Shown here: in pieces, positions 16,821 to 25,349 of the stretch | Layout: each line of letters begins with the position of its first letter | Position numbering within the stretch: position 1 is the stretch's first letter | Assembly (NCBI GenBank): GCA_020635075.1 | Contig: JACKAM010000001.1 | Coordinates: 1,364,001-1,428,000, forward strand | Direction of reading: 5' to 3' | Length of the DNA stretch: 64,000 bases | DNA from: Pseudobdellovibrionaceae bacterium | GTDB lineage: Bacteria; Bdellovibrionota; Bdellovibrionia; Bdellovibrionales; UBA1609 | The notes under the pieces: generated by a model | The model's input: the letters and a program-made list of their open reading frames with translations, nothing else | Told to the model about the DNA's origin: nothing | The model's database searches: none | Position numbers and translations under genes: made by a program

Positions 16821-17780
16821 GTGGTTAAGCTGCTAAACTGTCTTATTTTGAGAAGACTGTGGGCCGCATTTCTAGGGCTCGTCCTATTGTCATCCTGTCA
16901 AAATTCATTCGAACAAAAGCAAAACTCAGGCCCCGTTCCCCTTTGTCACAACAAAAAACTCATGGACTGGGAAGAGGGCTCGCCCTTGTCTCTGCAGGCG
17001 GCGACCCTTTGTATCGACGACACTCCGACCTATTCCGTGGGCACCGTGGGGGACTCCATCAGTCGGGCCTTTTTAGCTGACGGCCGACTCGCCGATGCGC
17101 CCCTGCTCAACTGGAGTAGCGGCATTGACTTGGCCAAAACCAACAAGGAAAGCCATCTCAACCGCCTGATTGATCTGGCTACATCCAACAACTTTCACAT
17201 TCGTGCTGCCAATGTGGCGGTTTCCGGGGCGAGAATTCAGAGCCTGCCGCAACAAGTTCTCTCGCTTAAAAGCCAACCGCGCATGGTCTATGCGACGGTT
17301 CTCATGGGTATTAACAATCTTTGCCAAGACGACATCACTGAGGCGCAGTTTTTAACTGATTTTGAAGGACGCATGGAGGCTTCGCTGAGACTGTTTTTGG
17401 ACCCTCAGCACTTTCCCACACCACCTTTGGTGCTGGTCAGCTCCCTCCCCGATGTTTCCCAGCTGTTTTCTCTTCCCGCTCTTCGTGACAACAGCCAGTG
17501 CCAGGTGGCCTGGAATTTAGGCTGCCCCAATTGGCAGGGAGCCATGCTTGCCTCCACCTGGGCTTCCATGAACCAGGCGATTTCCCGGGTGGTCACCCGA
17601 ATCAATCATCGCCATATCGTCTATGACAATGGAGCCTTGGCTGGGCAAACCTTCTCTGCCAGCCATGTTTCCTCAGTGGATTGTTTTCACCCCAGTCAAG
17701 AGGGGCAGGAGTTGATCTCCGAGACTCTGTGGAATGCCATTGATATCGAAAACGACTACCGAGACTTGATCCCGTTTTAA
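16821..17780 (+). CDS. SGNH/GDSL hydrolase lipoprotein
   Basis: A 319-residue putative lipoprotein (lipobox LLSSC, Cys26) with an SGNH-hydrolase fold, usually esterases, lipases or carbohydrate deacetylases. Block I is VGDSI with catalytic Ser79; the Gly block is near VSGARI, the Asn block is GINN, and block V is DCFHPS with Asp287 and His290. All triad residues are present. The start is GTG 16821; the ribosome site is distant (GGGGAGGG). Substrate unknown. It overlaps the convergent CBS-PAS gene by 4 nt. Confidence 0.88.
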   Translation: MVKLLNCLILRRLWAAFLGLVLLSSCQNSFEQKQNSGPVPLCHNKKLMDWEEGSPLSLQAATLCIDDTPTYSVGTVGDSISRAFLADGRLADAPLLNWSSGIDLAKTNKESHLNRLIDLATSNNFHIRAANVAVSGARIQSLPQQVLSLKSQPRMVYATVLMGINNLCQDDITEAQFLTDFEGRMEASLRLFLDPQHFPTPPLVLVSSLPDVSQLFSLPALRDNSQCQVAWNLGCPNWQGAMLASTWASMNQAISRVVTRINHRHIVYDNGALAGQTFSASHVSSVDCFHPSQEGQELISETLWNAIDIENDYRDLIPF

Positions 17781-18712
17781 GCCTTGCGTTTTTGATCGCC
17801 GATTTCAGCCAAGAATTCTTCCAGTTCCTCTTCGCCCAACTTGTCGCGATTAAGGAGCCCATGTAAGGCACGCAAAAGATTGTCCGAATCAATCACCCGT
17901 GACACCGAGATCGTGCCAATGAATTCACCTTTGGGTGAGCGCAGGGCCGAGGAGGCAATGTCCACCCGGACCTTCTTGCCATCTTTACCCACCATCGAAG
18001 TATAGGTGTTGTGATGGTAACCCTTGTCCATGATCCACTTGAGGCCCTGGCGGGCTTCGTGGAGGCAACTCTTAACGTAGAGATCATCAAGGGTTTTCCC
18101 CAACATCTCCCCTTCGTCATAGCCGAGAACATTGTGAATGAACTTATTAGCCATGATGATTTTTCCGGCCTGGTCCACGGAGTGCATCATGATCGGGGTG
18201 TTTTCATAGAGTTTTTGGTATTGGCCCAATACACTCTTCACGTCTTCCAACTCACTCATCATTTCGAGGAGCTTCTCGTTGGCCTCATCTAGCTGATCAC
18301 GCAGGTCCTTCATGCGATCGCCTTCGCCGGCGAGAAAGGACAACAAATCCTTGGGGCTAATGATGCCACAAAGCTTTTCCGCTTTATTTTTGACCAGCAC
18401 CCGATGAACAGGCGAGTGAATGAGTTGCTTAACCACCTCGGCCACCGGGGTTTCTTCGACTACAAAAACCGGGTCCGCCAATTGTTCTGAATGGTGCCCC
18501 ACCCGTCGGTGTTTTTCATCGCCCAAGTTCTGCCTGATAAAGGCACTGACTAAGGACATTTCAGACATAAGTCCAAGAACATCGCCCATGTGATCCAGAA
18601 CGGGGACGGTGGAAACTCCATGTTCAACAAAGTCTTTCACCACGTCCGCCAACTCCTCGGCCGCATCAATGGTGAATACATCTTTGGTCATCAGGTCTTT
18701 CGCTGTTTTCAT
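17777..18712 (-). CDS. CBS-pair plus PAS signalling protein
   Basis: A 311-residue cytoplasmic protein. Two CBS motifs form a Bateman module (about 5-60, DLMTKDVFTIDAAEELADVV; and about 78-133, ending CGIISPKDLLSFL), which typically binds adenine nucleotides. A helical linker (about 135-165) leads to a PAS domain (about 165-285; NTPIMMHSVDQAGKIIMANK, GKTLDDLY). There is no kinase, GGDEF, or output domain, so it likely acts by protein contacts or lost its effector partner. The start codon follows a weak ribosome site. Converges with the SGNH gene. Confidence 0.87.
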   Translation of the reverse strand: MKTAKDLMTKDVFTIDAAEELADVVKDFVEHGVSTVPVLDHMGDVLGLMSEMSLVSAFIRQNLGDEKHRRVGHHSEQLADPVFVVEETPVAEVVKQLIHSPVHRVLVKNKAEKLCGIISPKDLLSFLAGEGDRMKDLRDQLDEANEKLLEMMSELEDVKSVLGQYQKLYENTPIMMHSVDQAGKIIMANKFIHNVLGYDEGEMLGKTLDDLYVKSCLHEARQGLKWIMDKGYHHNTYTSMVGKDGKKVRVDIASSALRSPKGEFIGTISVSRVIDSDNLLRALHGLLNRDKLGEEELEEFLAEIGDQKRKA

Positions 18713-18854
18713 CCCCCAATTCTAGTTCCAAATGGCACCCAATCGTGAGTCCTAACTCCCTGTGTCTTTTATGGCAAAACGGCGACAGAAGCGCCGGCCG
18801 ACAAGACATCAGGCGACTGTTTTCAATCACAATTTTTGGGGGGAGTGGATTCTC

Positions 18855-20192
18855 CTATGCGGCCTTTTTCAATTTATTCTCCGCCGACTTTCGAGGTTTG
18901 GGAATAAGTGAGGCTTCTCTTTTCAGATCACCCTCCAGGTATTGCATGTAGGCTCCCCAGATGGACCGGTTCACCTTATGAATCCGCAAGCCCATAATCC
19001 CTCCAGGTTTACACCAAACAGGCTGGGCCTCCACTTCGACGGATTGCCAGGGTGAAACTAAAAAGCGCAAAGTCATATTGGAGAGGAGAAGAGACTCTCC
19101 GGAAAGACGAATCATCAGGCCTTTCTCGCTCACCTCAAAGATCTCTATGGGAATTGGTCTTTGCGAGCCAGATTTATTCACCTGACCTTTAATGCGAACG
19201 GGAAACCTTGGGTGTTGCCGATCCTTTTGCACCGAAGGAGACTCCATAGGAATCAATTGTTTGAATTCTTGAAAGTGGTAAGCCGATCGCAAGAACTCTC
19301 GATCCGGATCTGAAATCTCCAAGCCTCCAAGCACTCCACACTTGAGAAGCTCACGCAAGTCATGAGGAGCCAGTACGGGGTCGAGCGATTTAAAAAAGCT
19401 CCTCTCGGGATAGTGAAAGCCTGCAAACTGTCGCTCGCAAAAGAAGCGAAATATGTTTTGCCCCTCCCCTTTACCAACAGAGACCCGGCGGAAGTCCCCT
19501 CTCGCTCGACGCAGATTCAAGGTCATACCCCAAGGGCAATTGGTTTTGACAAACTGGTAGCTCTTGCCGGTGGATTTTGGTTCCAGGTCCTCAAACAGAA
19601 GAATATGCCGGTAGAAAAAGCGTGCCGATTCGTTAGTAACAGCAACAAAGCGATCCACGCCCGCGTACTTGATAGCGTACTCATAGAGAAACTTCACCAG
19701 CGGCATGAGAATGAATCCCCGTTTCCGTCGCCAGCCGCGTTTGATGGCCAAGGAAGAAATCTCCGCCACCCGATCGCCCCAGCGCCTTAAGTCATCCAGA
19801 TCCCAACCCGCATCGGCGGGTAGCCCTAAAGGACTATCCACAATCACTGTTAACGTTGCCACCACTTCATCCTGCCACTTCCCGACAATCACCGTGGAAA
19901 AGGGTGAGGCATGATATTTGGTGAAACGTTGGGCGTGTTGGTTACAGGAGATCAGCCCCTGCTCTAGGTAGGCCTCGTAGACCAAAGCGAGGGCTTGGGC
20001 AAACTCCTCCTTGGTATCAGCAATCTTAAACACCATATCCCCTGGCAGGACCAAGGGTAGATGAAGCTGACGGCGAATAAGTTTTCCTTGAATCGCATCG
20101 GGTAGGCGCTTGATCGCCCACATTGATGTGACGTAAAACCAGCGTGAAAGGTGCCGCCGAAGCACCCGCACCCCTTTTAAGATTTTCCCCAT
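18855..20192 (-). CDS. FeeM-like N-acyltransferase fused to PilZ domain
   Basis: A 445-residue two-domain protein. Residues about 50-235 look like the GNAT-related N-acyl amino acid synthase (FeeM) domain, with an acyltransferase core around AEISSLAIKRGWRRKRG and a YRH motif. Residues about 330-415 are a PilZ domain with an intact c-di-GMP signature, RQHPR (RxxxR) then EVSEKG. So an acyl-transfer enzyme may be switched by c-di-GMP (inference). ATG 20192 follows GAGAGACAG; a GTG at 20207 is also in frame. Within the coding part, 19579-19596 is identical to 18 bases of the palindrome at 37567-37676. Confidence 0.82.
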   Translation of the reverse strand: MGKILKGVRVLRRHLSRWFYVTSMWAIKRLPDAIQGKLIRRQLHLPLVLPGDMVFKIADTKEEFAQALALVYEAYLEQGLISCNQHAQRFTKYHASPFSTVIVGKWQDEVVATLTVIVDSPLGLPADAGWDLDDLRRWGDRVAEISSLAIKRGWRRKRGFILMPLVKFLYEYAIKYAGVDRFVAVTNESARFFYRHILLFEDLEPKSTGKSYQFVKTNCPWGMTLNLRRARGDFRRVSVGKGEGQNIFRFFCERQFAGFHYPERSFFKSLDPVLAPHDLRELLKCGVLGGLEISDPDREFLRSAYHFQEFKQLIPMESPSVQKDRQHPRFPVRIKGQVNKSGSQRPIPIEIFEVSEKGLMIRLSGESLLLSNMTLRFLVSPWQSVEVEAQPVWCKPGGIMGLRIHKVNRSIWGAYMQYLEGDLKREASLIPKPRKSAENKLKKAA

Positions 20193-20377
20193 AAGACTGT
20201 CTCTCACTCAAGTTGTTCGAAACAAGCTTCCTCTTGCTCGCCTCGACCAGCCCACAGACAGCCCTGTCTGCAAAATGCCCTATTTTCAATTTACTCCTGT
20301 CATCCGGTTTTTTAAATACGAAACATCAACTGTCTCAGGTTGAGACATGTGATCAATGCATTTGGGATGTGGACGAA

Positions 20378-21457
20378 TCACACCAGGAGTTCTTTGACTG
20401 AGTGGCGGTAGCTTGGAGGAGCCGGTTGCTTGCCCTTGGCTTTGCCCACACGAAACATCCAGGCCAATTGCCACTGACTTTTTAAGGCGAACTCCTGTTT
20501 GAGATGGTTTAAGGAGGTCTGCATTTGCCTGACTATTTCTCCTACTTCTACCGGTAAACCTGCCGTATCGATAAAACTCGGTCCGAGAGCTGGCAGAGTC
20601 AAAGGCTGAACAGAATAGCCCTCGGCCTGAAGCCGCAGCCATTTGCGACAAGACATCTGACCCACCTTGATCATGTTGCAAGAGGACAGCTCCGGCGTCG
20701 ACACGGCGAAAAAGGCTGGGCCCCTATCATAGGTTTTTTTCACCCGACCCTTGGGGACTGCATAAAAACCCATCGATCGGAAGAAGCCAAAGGTACCTGG
20801 GTAATTCTTTAACAAGTAGATGAGAGGATAATCGCTAATTAAAGCTCCTAGAGTGGCAAAGGGCATTCCTTCGGAGCACTGTGGATTCTTTAGGCACACC
20901 CAATCAAAAATGGCCCGATTCAATTCCGGCCAACACCACATCAGGGTCTCTCCAGCGACACAATGACTTTTGAATTCCTCACTCGGTGAAGAAAGTAAAT
21001 GGACATCCACTTCTTGATGATCCTTCTTACCCTCTTCCAAAACAGAGTGGACTTTTGCCAAATCAATCTCACCACTAAATGGTCGCCTTTCTGTCCGACG
21101 CTGAGACAACAGAGGAACTAGAGGATCAGACGCCAGCGGTCGCTCTGCGAATGCCACTTCAGCCCACAGAGAAAGCTCCTCAGTTGAGAGGAAATTGGAC
21201 TCAAATAGTTCGAAAACTGGCTCTAAATCAAAATCAGTTGCGGCAACGACCAGGTATTCCAAAAGTGCACCGAGTGACAAACAGGAAGCGTGGTTCTGGC
21301 CGTTGAGAATGTGTCTTGCTTTGACCTCAGAATGGAAAATCTGTAGGCGATCTTTGGTGATGCGAAAACGAAATGGCTGGCAATTGTCCCCTGAAGGGTA
21401 CCAACGAGCCAACTCAAGAACCCTTTCAATCCGGTCCGCCAGAATTGAATTTTCCAT
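20378..21457 (-). CDS. nitroreductase-fold protein
   Basis: A 359-residue protein with a nitroreductase-like start (ARWYPSGDNCQPFRF, the loop that packs on FMN in this superfamily) and later SQRRTERRPF, a common motif of the large two-lobed nitroreductase-like proteins that occur with ThiF/MoeB-type genes. About 230 residues of the C-terminal half are not assigned. Substrate is unknown; whether FMN is bound cannot be settled. ATG 21457 is chosen, but a GTG at 21478 overlaps the mpl stop (GTGA) and would be translationally coupled. Immediately downstream of mpl. Confidence 0.7.
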   Translation of the reverse strand: MENSILADRIERVLELARWYPSGDNCQPFRFRITKDRLQIFHSEVKARHILNGQNHASCLSLGALLEYLVVAATDFDLEPVFELFESNFLSTEELSLWAEVAFAERPLASDPLVPLLSQRRTERRPFSGEIDLAKVHSVLEEGKKDHQEVDVHLLSSPSEEFKSHCVAGETLMWCWPELNRAIFDWVCLKNPQCSEGMPFATLGALISDYPLIYLLKNYPGTFGFFRSMGFYAVPKGRVKKTYDRGPAFFAVSTPELSSCNMIKVGQMSCRKWLRLQAEGYSVQPLTLPALGPSFIDTAGLPVEVGEIVRQMQTSLNHLKQEFALKSQWQLAWMFRVGKAKGKQPAPPSYRHSVKELLV

Positions 21458-21474
21458 ATGTCCCCCGGTCCTGA

Positions 21475-22875
21475 TCACCCTAGTGCATTGAGGAGCTTTC
21501 CGTAAATGCCGTCAAATCCCCCGTTGGACATAATGAGGATCACATCTCCCGGCTGAGCCTGGCTGGTCAGAAGCTCAATGATGTGATCCACGTTATCGCC
21601 TTCATAGGCCGACTTGCCGTGGGCTTTGATGGCTTCCACCAATTCCTCGGTGGAGAAACGATCCTCTTCAGCGATTTTAGATTGATCGTAGGGCTTAGCC
21701 ACTATGGCCACCTCGGCCTGTTGCAAGGCCTTAATGTAGTCCTGCTGAAAGATGCGTCTACGACTGGTCGCTGAACGAGGTTCAAACACGGCAAACAGTT
21801 TGTGACCTGAGAACCGCTCGCGCATGGTCTTAATGGTCAGGTCCACCGCCGTCGGGTGATGAGCGAAGTCTTCGATCACGGTGATGCCACGAGGCTCACC
21901 AATCACTTCCTGACGACGCTTGACCCCTTTGAACTCAGCAAAGCCATTAAGAATATCGACCAGTGGCCATTTGAGTTCGCGGGCCATGGCGAAGGTGGCC
22001 AAGGCATTCATTGTGTTATGGGGGCCAAACTGTTTGATGGCCAAATCGGCAATGCGCCTTCCTTGGTGAACCACGGCAAACTGATTGCGGCCGACAAGGA
22101 CCTGGCGTGATGCCACTTGGTAGTCGCCCTTTTCCAATCCGTAGGTGACCACCCGAGCCTTACATCTTTTGGCCAAATCCATGGCCACAGGGTCTTCCCC
22201 ATTGACCACCAAAAGACCATCCTGAGGGATGAGATCCATCAGCATATGAAAGGCCTTCTTCACATCTTCTAGGTTGTTGTAGATATCAGCGTGGTCAAAC
22301 TCCACACTGGTAAGTACCACATACTTGGGCTTGTAGTGAATGAACTTGGGAACCTTATCGAAGAAAGCCGTGTCATACTCGTCCCCTTCAATCACAAACC
22401 AATCACCTTGAGGGGCACGGAAAGATCGGGAGAAATTGAGAGGAATACCTCCCACCAAAAAACCCGGCTTTTTGCCACAGGACTCAGCGATCCAGCTCAT
22501 TAATGAAGTCGTGGTCGTCTTCCCGTGCGTTCCGGCAATGACGACCGAATGTCGCTCGGCAATGGCGTACTCACCGAGAGCTTTGGGAAGACTGGTATAG
22601 GGAATATCACTGGCCAGCAGGGCTTCGGCCTCCTCATGCTTGCGGGTGATAACATTACCAACGATCACCAAATCAGGTCGCGACTGGAGGTTTTCTTTTT
22701 TGTAACCTTCCATAATGGGAATACCAAGCTCAGCCAACTGAGTCGACATGGGTGGGTAGACATTCTGATCACTACCGGTGATTTTGTATCCCATGTCCTT
22801 CAACATCCCGGCAAGGCTGGCCATGGCCGTTCCACAAATTCCCATTAGATGTATGTGTGCGCCTTGTTCTAACAT
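21475..22875 (-). CDS. mpl: UDP-MurNAc:L-Ala-gamma-D-Glu-meso-DAP ligase
   Basis: A 466-residue Mur-ligase paralogue that attaches recovered murein tripeptide to UDP-MurNAc, a cytoplasmic peptidoglycan-recycling step. The N-terminal Rossmann motif is GICGTAMASLAG; the ATP P-loop AGTHGKTTTTS is at 114-124; the Mpl-type central motif is EGDEYDTAFFD and the C-terminal domain has EDFAHHPTAV and FEPRSATSRR, which separate it from MurC. Length fits Mpl. ATG 22875 is preferred over an in-frame TTG at 22884. Expected to use tripeptide delivered after LD-carboxypeptidase action; an LD-carboxypeptidase gene is 4 kb away. Confidence 0.95.
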   Translation of the reverse strand: MLEQGAHIHLMGICGTAMASLAGMLKDMGYKITGSDQNVYPPMSTQLAELGIPIMEGYKKENLQSRPDLVIVGNVITRKHEEAEALLASDIPYTSLPKALGEYAIAERHSVVIAGTHGKTTTTSLMSWIAESCGKKPGFLVGGIPLNFSRSFRAPQGDWFVIEGDEYDTAFFDKVPKFIHYKPKYVVLTSVEFDHADIYNNLEDVKKAFHMLMDLIPQDGLLVVNGEDPVAMDLAKRCKARVVTYGLEKGDYQVASRQVLVGRNQFAVVHQGRRIADLAIKQFGPHNTMNALATFAMARELKWPLVDILNGFAEFKGVKRRQEVIGEPRGITVIEDFAHHPTAVDLTIKTMRERFSGHKLFAVFEPRSATSRRRIFQQDYIKALQQAEVAIVAKPYDQSKIAEEDRFSTEELVEAIKAHGKSAYEGDNVDHIIELLTSQAQPGDVILIMSNGGFDGIYGKLLNALG

Positions 22876-23021
22876 GAGCTTCAACCCGCTTGTTAGGCTC
22901 TAGTGTCTACCCAGGGGCCTGGTGGGTCAATAAAGTCTGGGTAAAAACAAGGCTGGATTGGGAACCGAGTTCTGATCAGGGACGGTTTGATCTCTGTGCT
23001 GGAGGAGAGTAAGGTGGTCCC

Positions 23022-23423
23022 ATGTTGGGCCTTAAGATTCTTGATCAGTTCTTTATTTACTTCCACCTGGTGCTCACCTTGTTTAACACGCTGGGGTGGG
23101 CGTGGCGAAAAACCAGGAGCATTCACCTGATCACAGTGGGCCTGACGGCCTTCTCTTGGCTGGGCTTGGGAATTTGGTATGGTCTTGGCTATTGTCCTCT
23201 CACCCACTGGCACTGGCTGGTGCGAGAGAGATTGGGCCATGGCGATATGCCGGCCTCTTACATTGAGTTTATGATCGAGTACTTTACGCCATTGGATGTG
23301 GATTCCCAGATGGTAGATGGCTGGGTGGGCGGGGTCTTCACCTTGGCCGTGGTCCTCAGTTTGATTTTAAACTACCGTGATTGGCGCAGACCCCGACTTC
23401 AGTCAGAAAATTCCATCCCCTAG
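23022..23423 (+). CDS. DUF2784 membrane protein
   Basis: A 133-residue inner-membrane protein with three or four hydrophobic segments (FFIYFHLVLTLFNTLGW; LITVGLTAFSWLGLG; GGVFTLAVVLSLI). The motif LGYCPLTHWHW is characteristic of DUF2784 proteins. Start ATG 23022 follows AAGGTGG. It is divergent from mpl (146 nt between starts) and precedes two exported protein genes. Function of the family is unknown. Confidence 0.88.
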   Translation: MLGLKILDQFFIYFHLVLTLFNTLGWAWRKTRSIHLITVGLTAFSWLGLGIWYGLGYCPLTHWHWLVRERLGHGDMPASYIEFMIEYFTPLDVDSQMVDGWVGGVFTLAVVLSLILNYRDWRRPRLQSENSIP

Positions 23424-23488
23424 CCCCTGCCGGTGCCGCCCCCCCAAGGAAAATGATATCCTGATCTTACCGGGAAAAAGGATGGTTC

Positions 23489-24349
23489 ATGAGTACACTT
23501 TCAAAGTCTTTGCTTTCGAGTCTGGTGGTGTTTGGTCTGGCCTCTTCGGCGGGAGCGGCCGACAACAAGCGCATCACCTTTTTGGACTTTGATGGCCTAA
23601 CTCTAACGGACGACACAACCGACATTGCCTTCGACAAAGCAAAGTGGACGTCCTCTGAACCCAGACAGGATTGGACCCTGTTTACGCCTGACCCCAGTCT
23701 TGCCGCCAAAGAAAGACGAAGTGTGGAGGCCGGCGACACCTACCCGGTGGATGGTCCCGTTAGTATTAAACTGAGCAACAGTCCCCATGAGCCACCGGAG
23801 CGCATTATCACTCCCCGCTCCTACTGGGAAAGAAGCCTAGGCAACCAGGATGTCCTGCGCGGGGGGCAAGTCACCGTGATGGATACGACCAAGCCGGCCT
23901 CAATCACCACCTGCAAGACACTCAATAAAACCAAGGGAATGTCGGATCCCGCGCAAATGGTCTATGAAGCGGACTCCTGCCGAACCTTGACGGTGTCTTT
24001 GTGTTTTCATCTCAAGGAAGAAGTGGGATTGAAACCTTTGGACCCTTTCAAGAACTACACCTCCGACTGCAAGAAAATCTTAGGAAAGGAAAGACCCCGA
24101 TTCACTCAACTCCTGGTGGGCGATGTAAAAACTAAGCATAAGCAGAACCTGCGCTACTACAAGGCCCAGGAGAAGCCGCCCCTCGAAGGCGAAATCAATG
24201 ACCGCTATGATCCTTTGGCCGACCAACGCCGTTGTGAGCTCACCCTGCGCGACTGCAACCACCCGGGTATTCCCGCCCTCTCCGACTGGAGTGCCGTGCG
24301 CCTGGGCCGGGAAGTCAAAGGGCGAAGAACCACCAAAGGAGCCCAATAG
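23489..24349 (+). CDS. secreted hypothetical protein
   Basis: A 286-residue exported protein: signal peptide MSTLSKSLLSSLVVFGLASS to AGA, then a polar chain starting ITFLDFDG. Five or six Cys (TTCKT, DSCRT, SLCFH, SDCKK, RRCELT, RDCNH) suggest disulfides. The C-terminus is basic (GREVKGRRTTKG). No family recognised. ATG 23489 has GGGAAAAAGG upstream. It shares size class, signal peptide and Cys content with the next gene, 125 nt downstream on the same strand, and may be co-transcribed. Confidence 0.72.
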   Translation: MSTLSKSLLSSLVVFGLASSAGAADNKRITFLDFDGLTLTDDTTDIAFDKAKWTSSEPRQDWTLFTPDPSLAAKERRSVEAGDTYPVDGPVSIKLSNSPHEPPERIITPRSYWERSLGNQDVLRGGQVTVMDTTKPASITTCKTLNKTKGMSDPAQMVYEADSCRTLTVSLCFHLKEEVGLKPLDPFKNYTSDCKKILGKERPRFTQLLVGDVKTKHKQNLRYYKAQEKPPLEGEINDRYDPLADQRRCELTLRDCNHPGIPALSDWSAVRLGREVKGRRTTKGAQ

Positions 24350-24474
24350 GCCCATTTTGCGCCTAGGCCTGTAATAATCTCCAACCGACATCTGTTCACC
24401 CTCACGCTGTTGGCCGCGCTCTCTGGCCACCCTTTTGCTCTGATCATGGGCTCGGGTTTTTATAGGAGTTTAAA

Positions 24475-25137
24475 ATGAGGGCATTGGTTCTGTTTTTTGT
24501 CTTTTCTGGCTGGTCCGTGAGCTTAAGCGCAGCCCCTTATTATGAAGGTGTCGGCTGCAACGCCGAGGGACGCAACTGTGTGTTTGGCGTTCCCACCCAT
24601 CGTGTGCTGGAATGGAAAGTTCGCGGCTCCAGACTGGATCTGGGCGCAAAGTGCGAGAGCTTTTACCAGCGCCTCACGGAGGGCCTGAATAAAATCGAAG
24701 AGGCCAACGATCTCAAGGGCAACTTCACCTTTGAGAACTTCATCGCCACCACCCTGGTTGATCCGGTCACGGAGAAGCCCCACAGCATTGAATGCCAAAT
24801 TGAAATCCACTCCACTCGAGAAGATGTGTTGGTCAAAGGTGCGGTGACCAAACACCGCACTTGGATCTTGCAAGAGCTCGAAGCAAAAGCTCGGGATAAT
24901 TGTTTTTCCGCAAGCACTAAGGCACAAAATGAAAAATGCAACCGAGACCTGAAAGCCGTATGTAATGAAGACTTGGCTGAAATTGAGGCCGACCCATTGG
25001 GCACTTACCCAATGACGGGCCTGAGCGCGAGTCTCCTCCAGGGGGATATGTGTTTTGTCCGCCATATCCGCGTCGAATTCAAAAAACCTGCTGCGAACCC
25101 AGCTGATGGCCCCGAACAAGTCTTCGGCGGCCGGTAA
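24475..25137 (+). CDS. secreted Cys-rich hypothetical protein
   Basis: A 220-residue exported protein with signal peptide ending SAA (about residue 20) and eight or so Cys in the mature part (GVGCNAEGRNC, AKCES, IECQ, DNCFS, EKCN, AVCNED, DMCF), so probably disulfide-stabilised in the periplasm. No recognised family. ATG 24475 follows TAGGAGTTTAAA. The TAA stop is the first three bases of the composite palindrome at 25135-25349, so the end of the frame may have been set by that element. Confidence 0.74.
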   Translation: MRALVLFFVFSGWSVSLSAAPYYEGVGCNAEGRNCVFGVPTHRVLEWKVRGSRLDLGAKCESFYQRLTEGLNKIEEANDLKGNFTFENFIATTLVDPVTEKPHSIECQIEIHSTREDVLVKGAVTKHRTWILQELEAKARDNCFSASTKAQNEKCNRDLKAVCNEDLAEIEADPLGTYPMTGLSASLLQGDMCFVRHIRVEFKKPAANPADGPEQVFGGR

Positions 25138-25349
25138 TTGGGTTCCAGGCCCTAATTGGGTTCCAGGTCCTATTCGTGGTCACACTGCATCTAGCTTGAA
25201 GACCTTCTACAGGTCGGCATGGAAGACCAATTTTTGGTCTTTACATGGATTCATAAAGTGACCTTAGTTGGATGCGGCCTGACCACGAATAGGACCTGGA
25301 ACCAAAAGTGGATGCAGCGTGACCACGAATAGGACCTGGAACCCAATTA
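25135..25349. repeat. composite nested palindrome A with 79-nt core
   Basis: Outer ends TAATTGGGTTCCAGG (25135-25149) and CCTGGAACCCAATTA (25335-25349) are exact complements. Inside are a 33-bp arm copy (25159-25191), a 79-nt core (25192-25270) and, on the right, two arm copies in tandem (25271-25349); the outer left copy is internally deleted. The core has its own hairpin AAGACCAA-ttt-TTGGTCTT (25223-25241). The first TAA is the stop of the plus gene, the last (read on the minus strand) the stop of the minus gene. The core is 81 percent identical to that at 34424-34502. Confidence 0.93.

Noticed and set aside
25055..25261. Short ORF across composite palindrome A, with a similar peptide (VPGPIRGHTAS...) at 34296-34493
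   Set aside because: Both peptides come from translating the homologous arm and core. Differences between copies are mostly amino-acid-changing, and no ribosome site precedes them, so the similarity is nucleotide-level, not coding.
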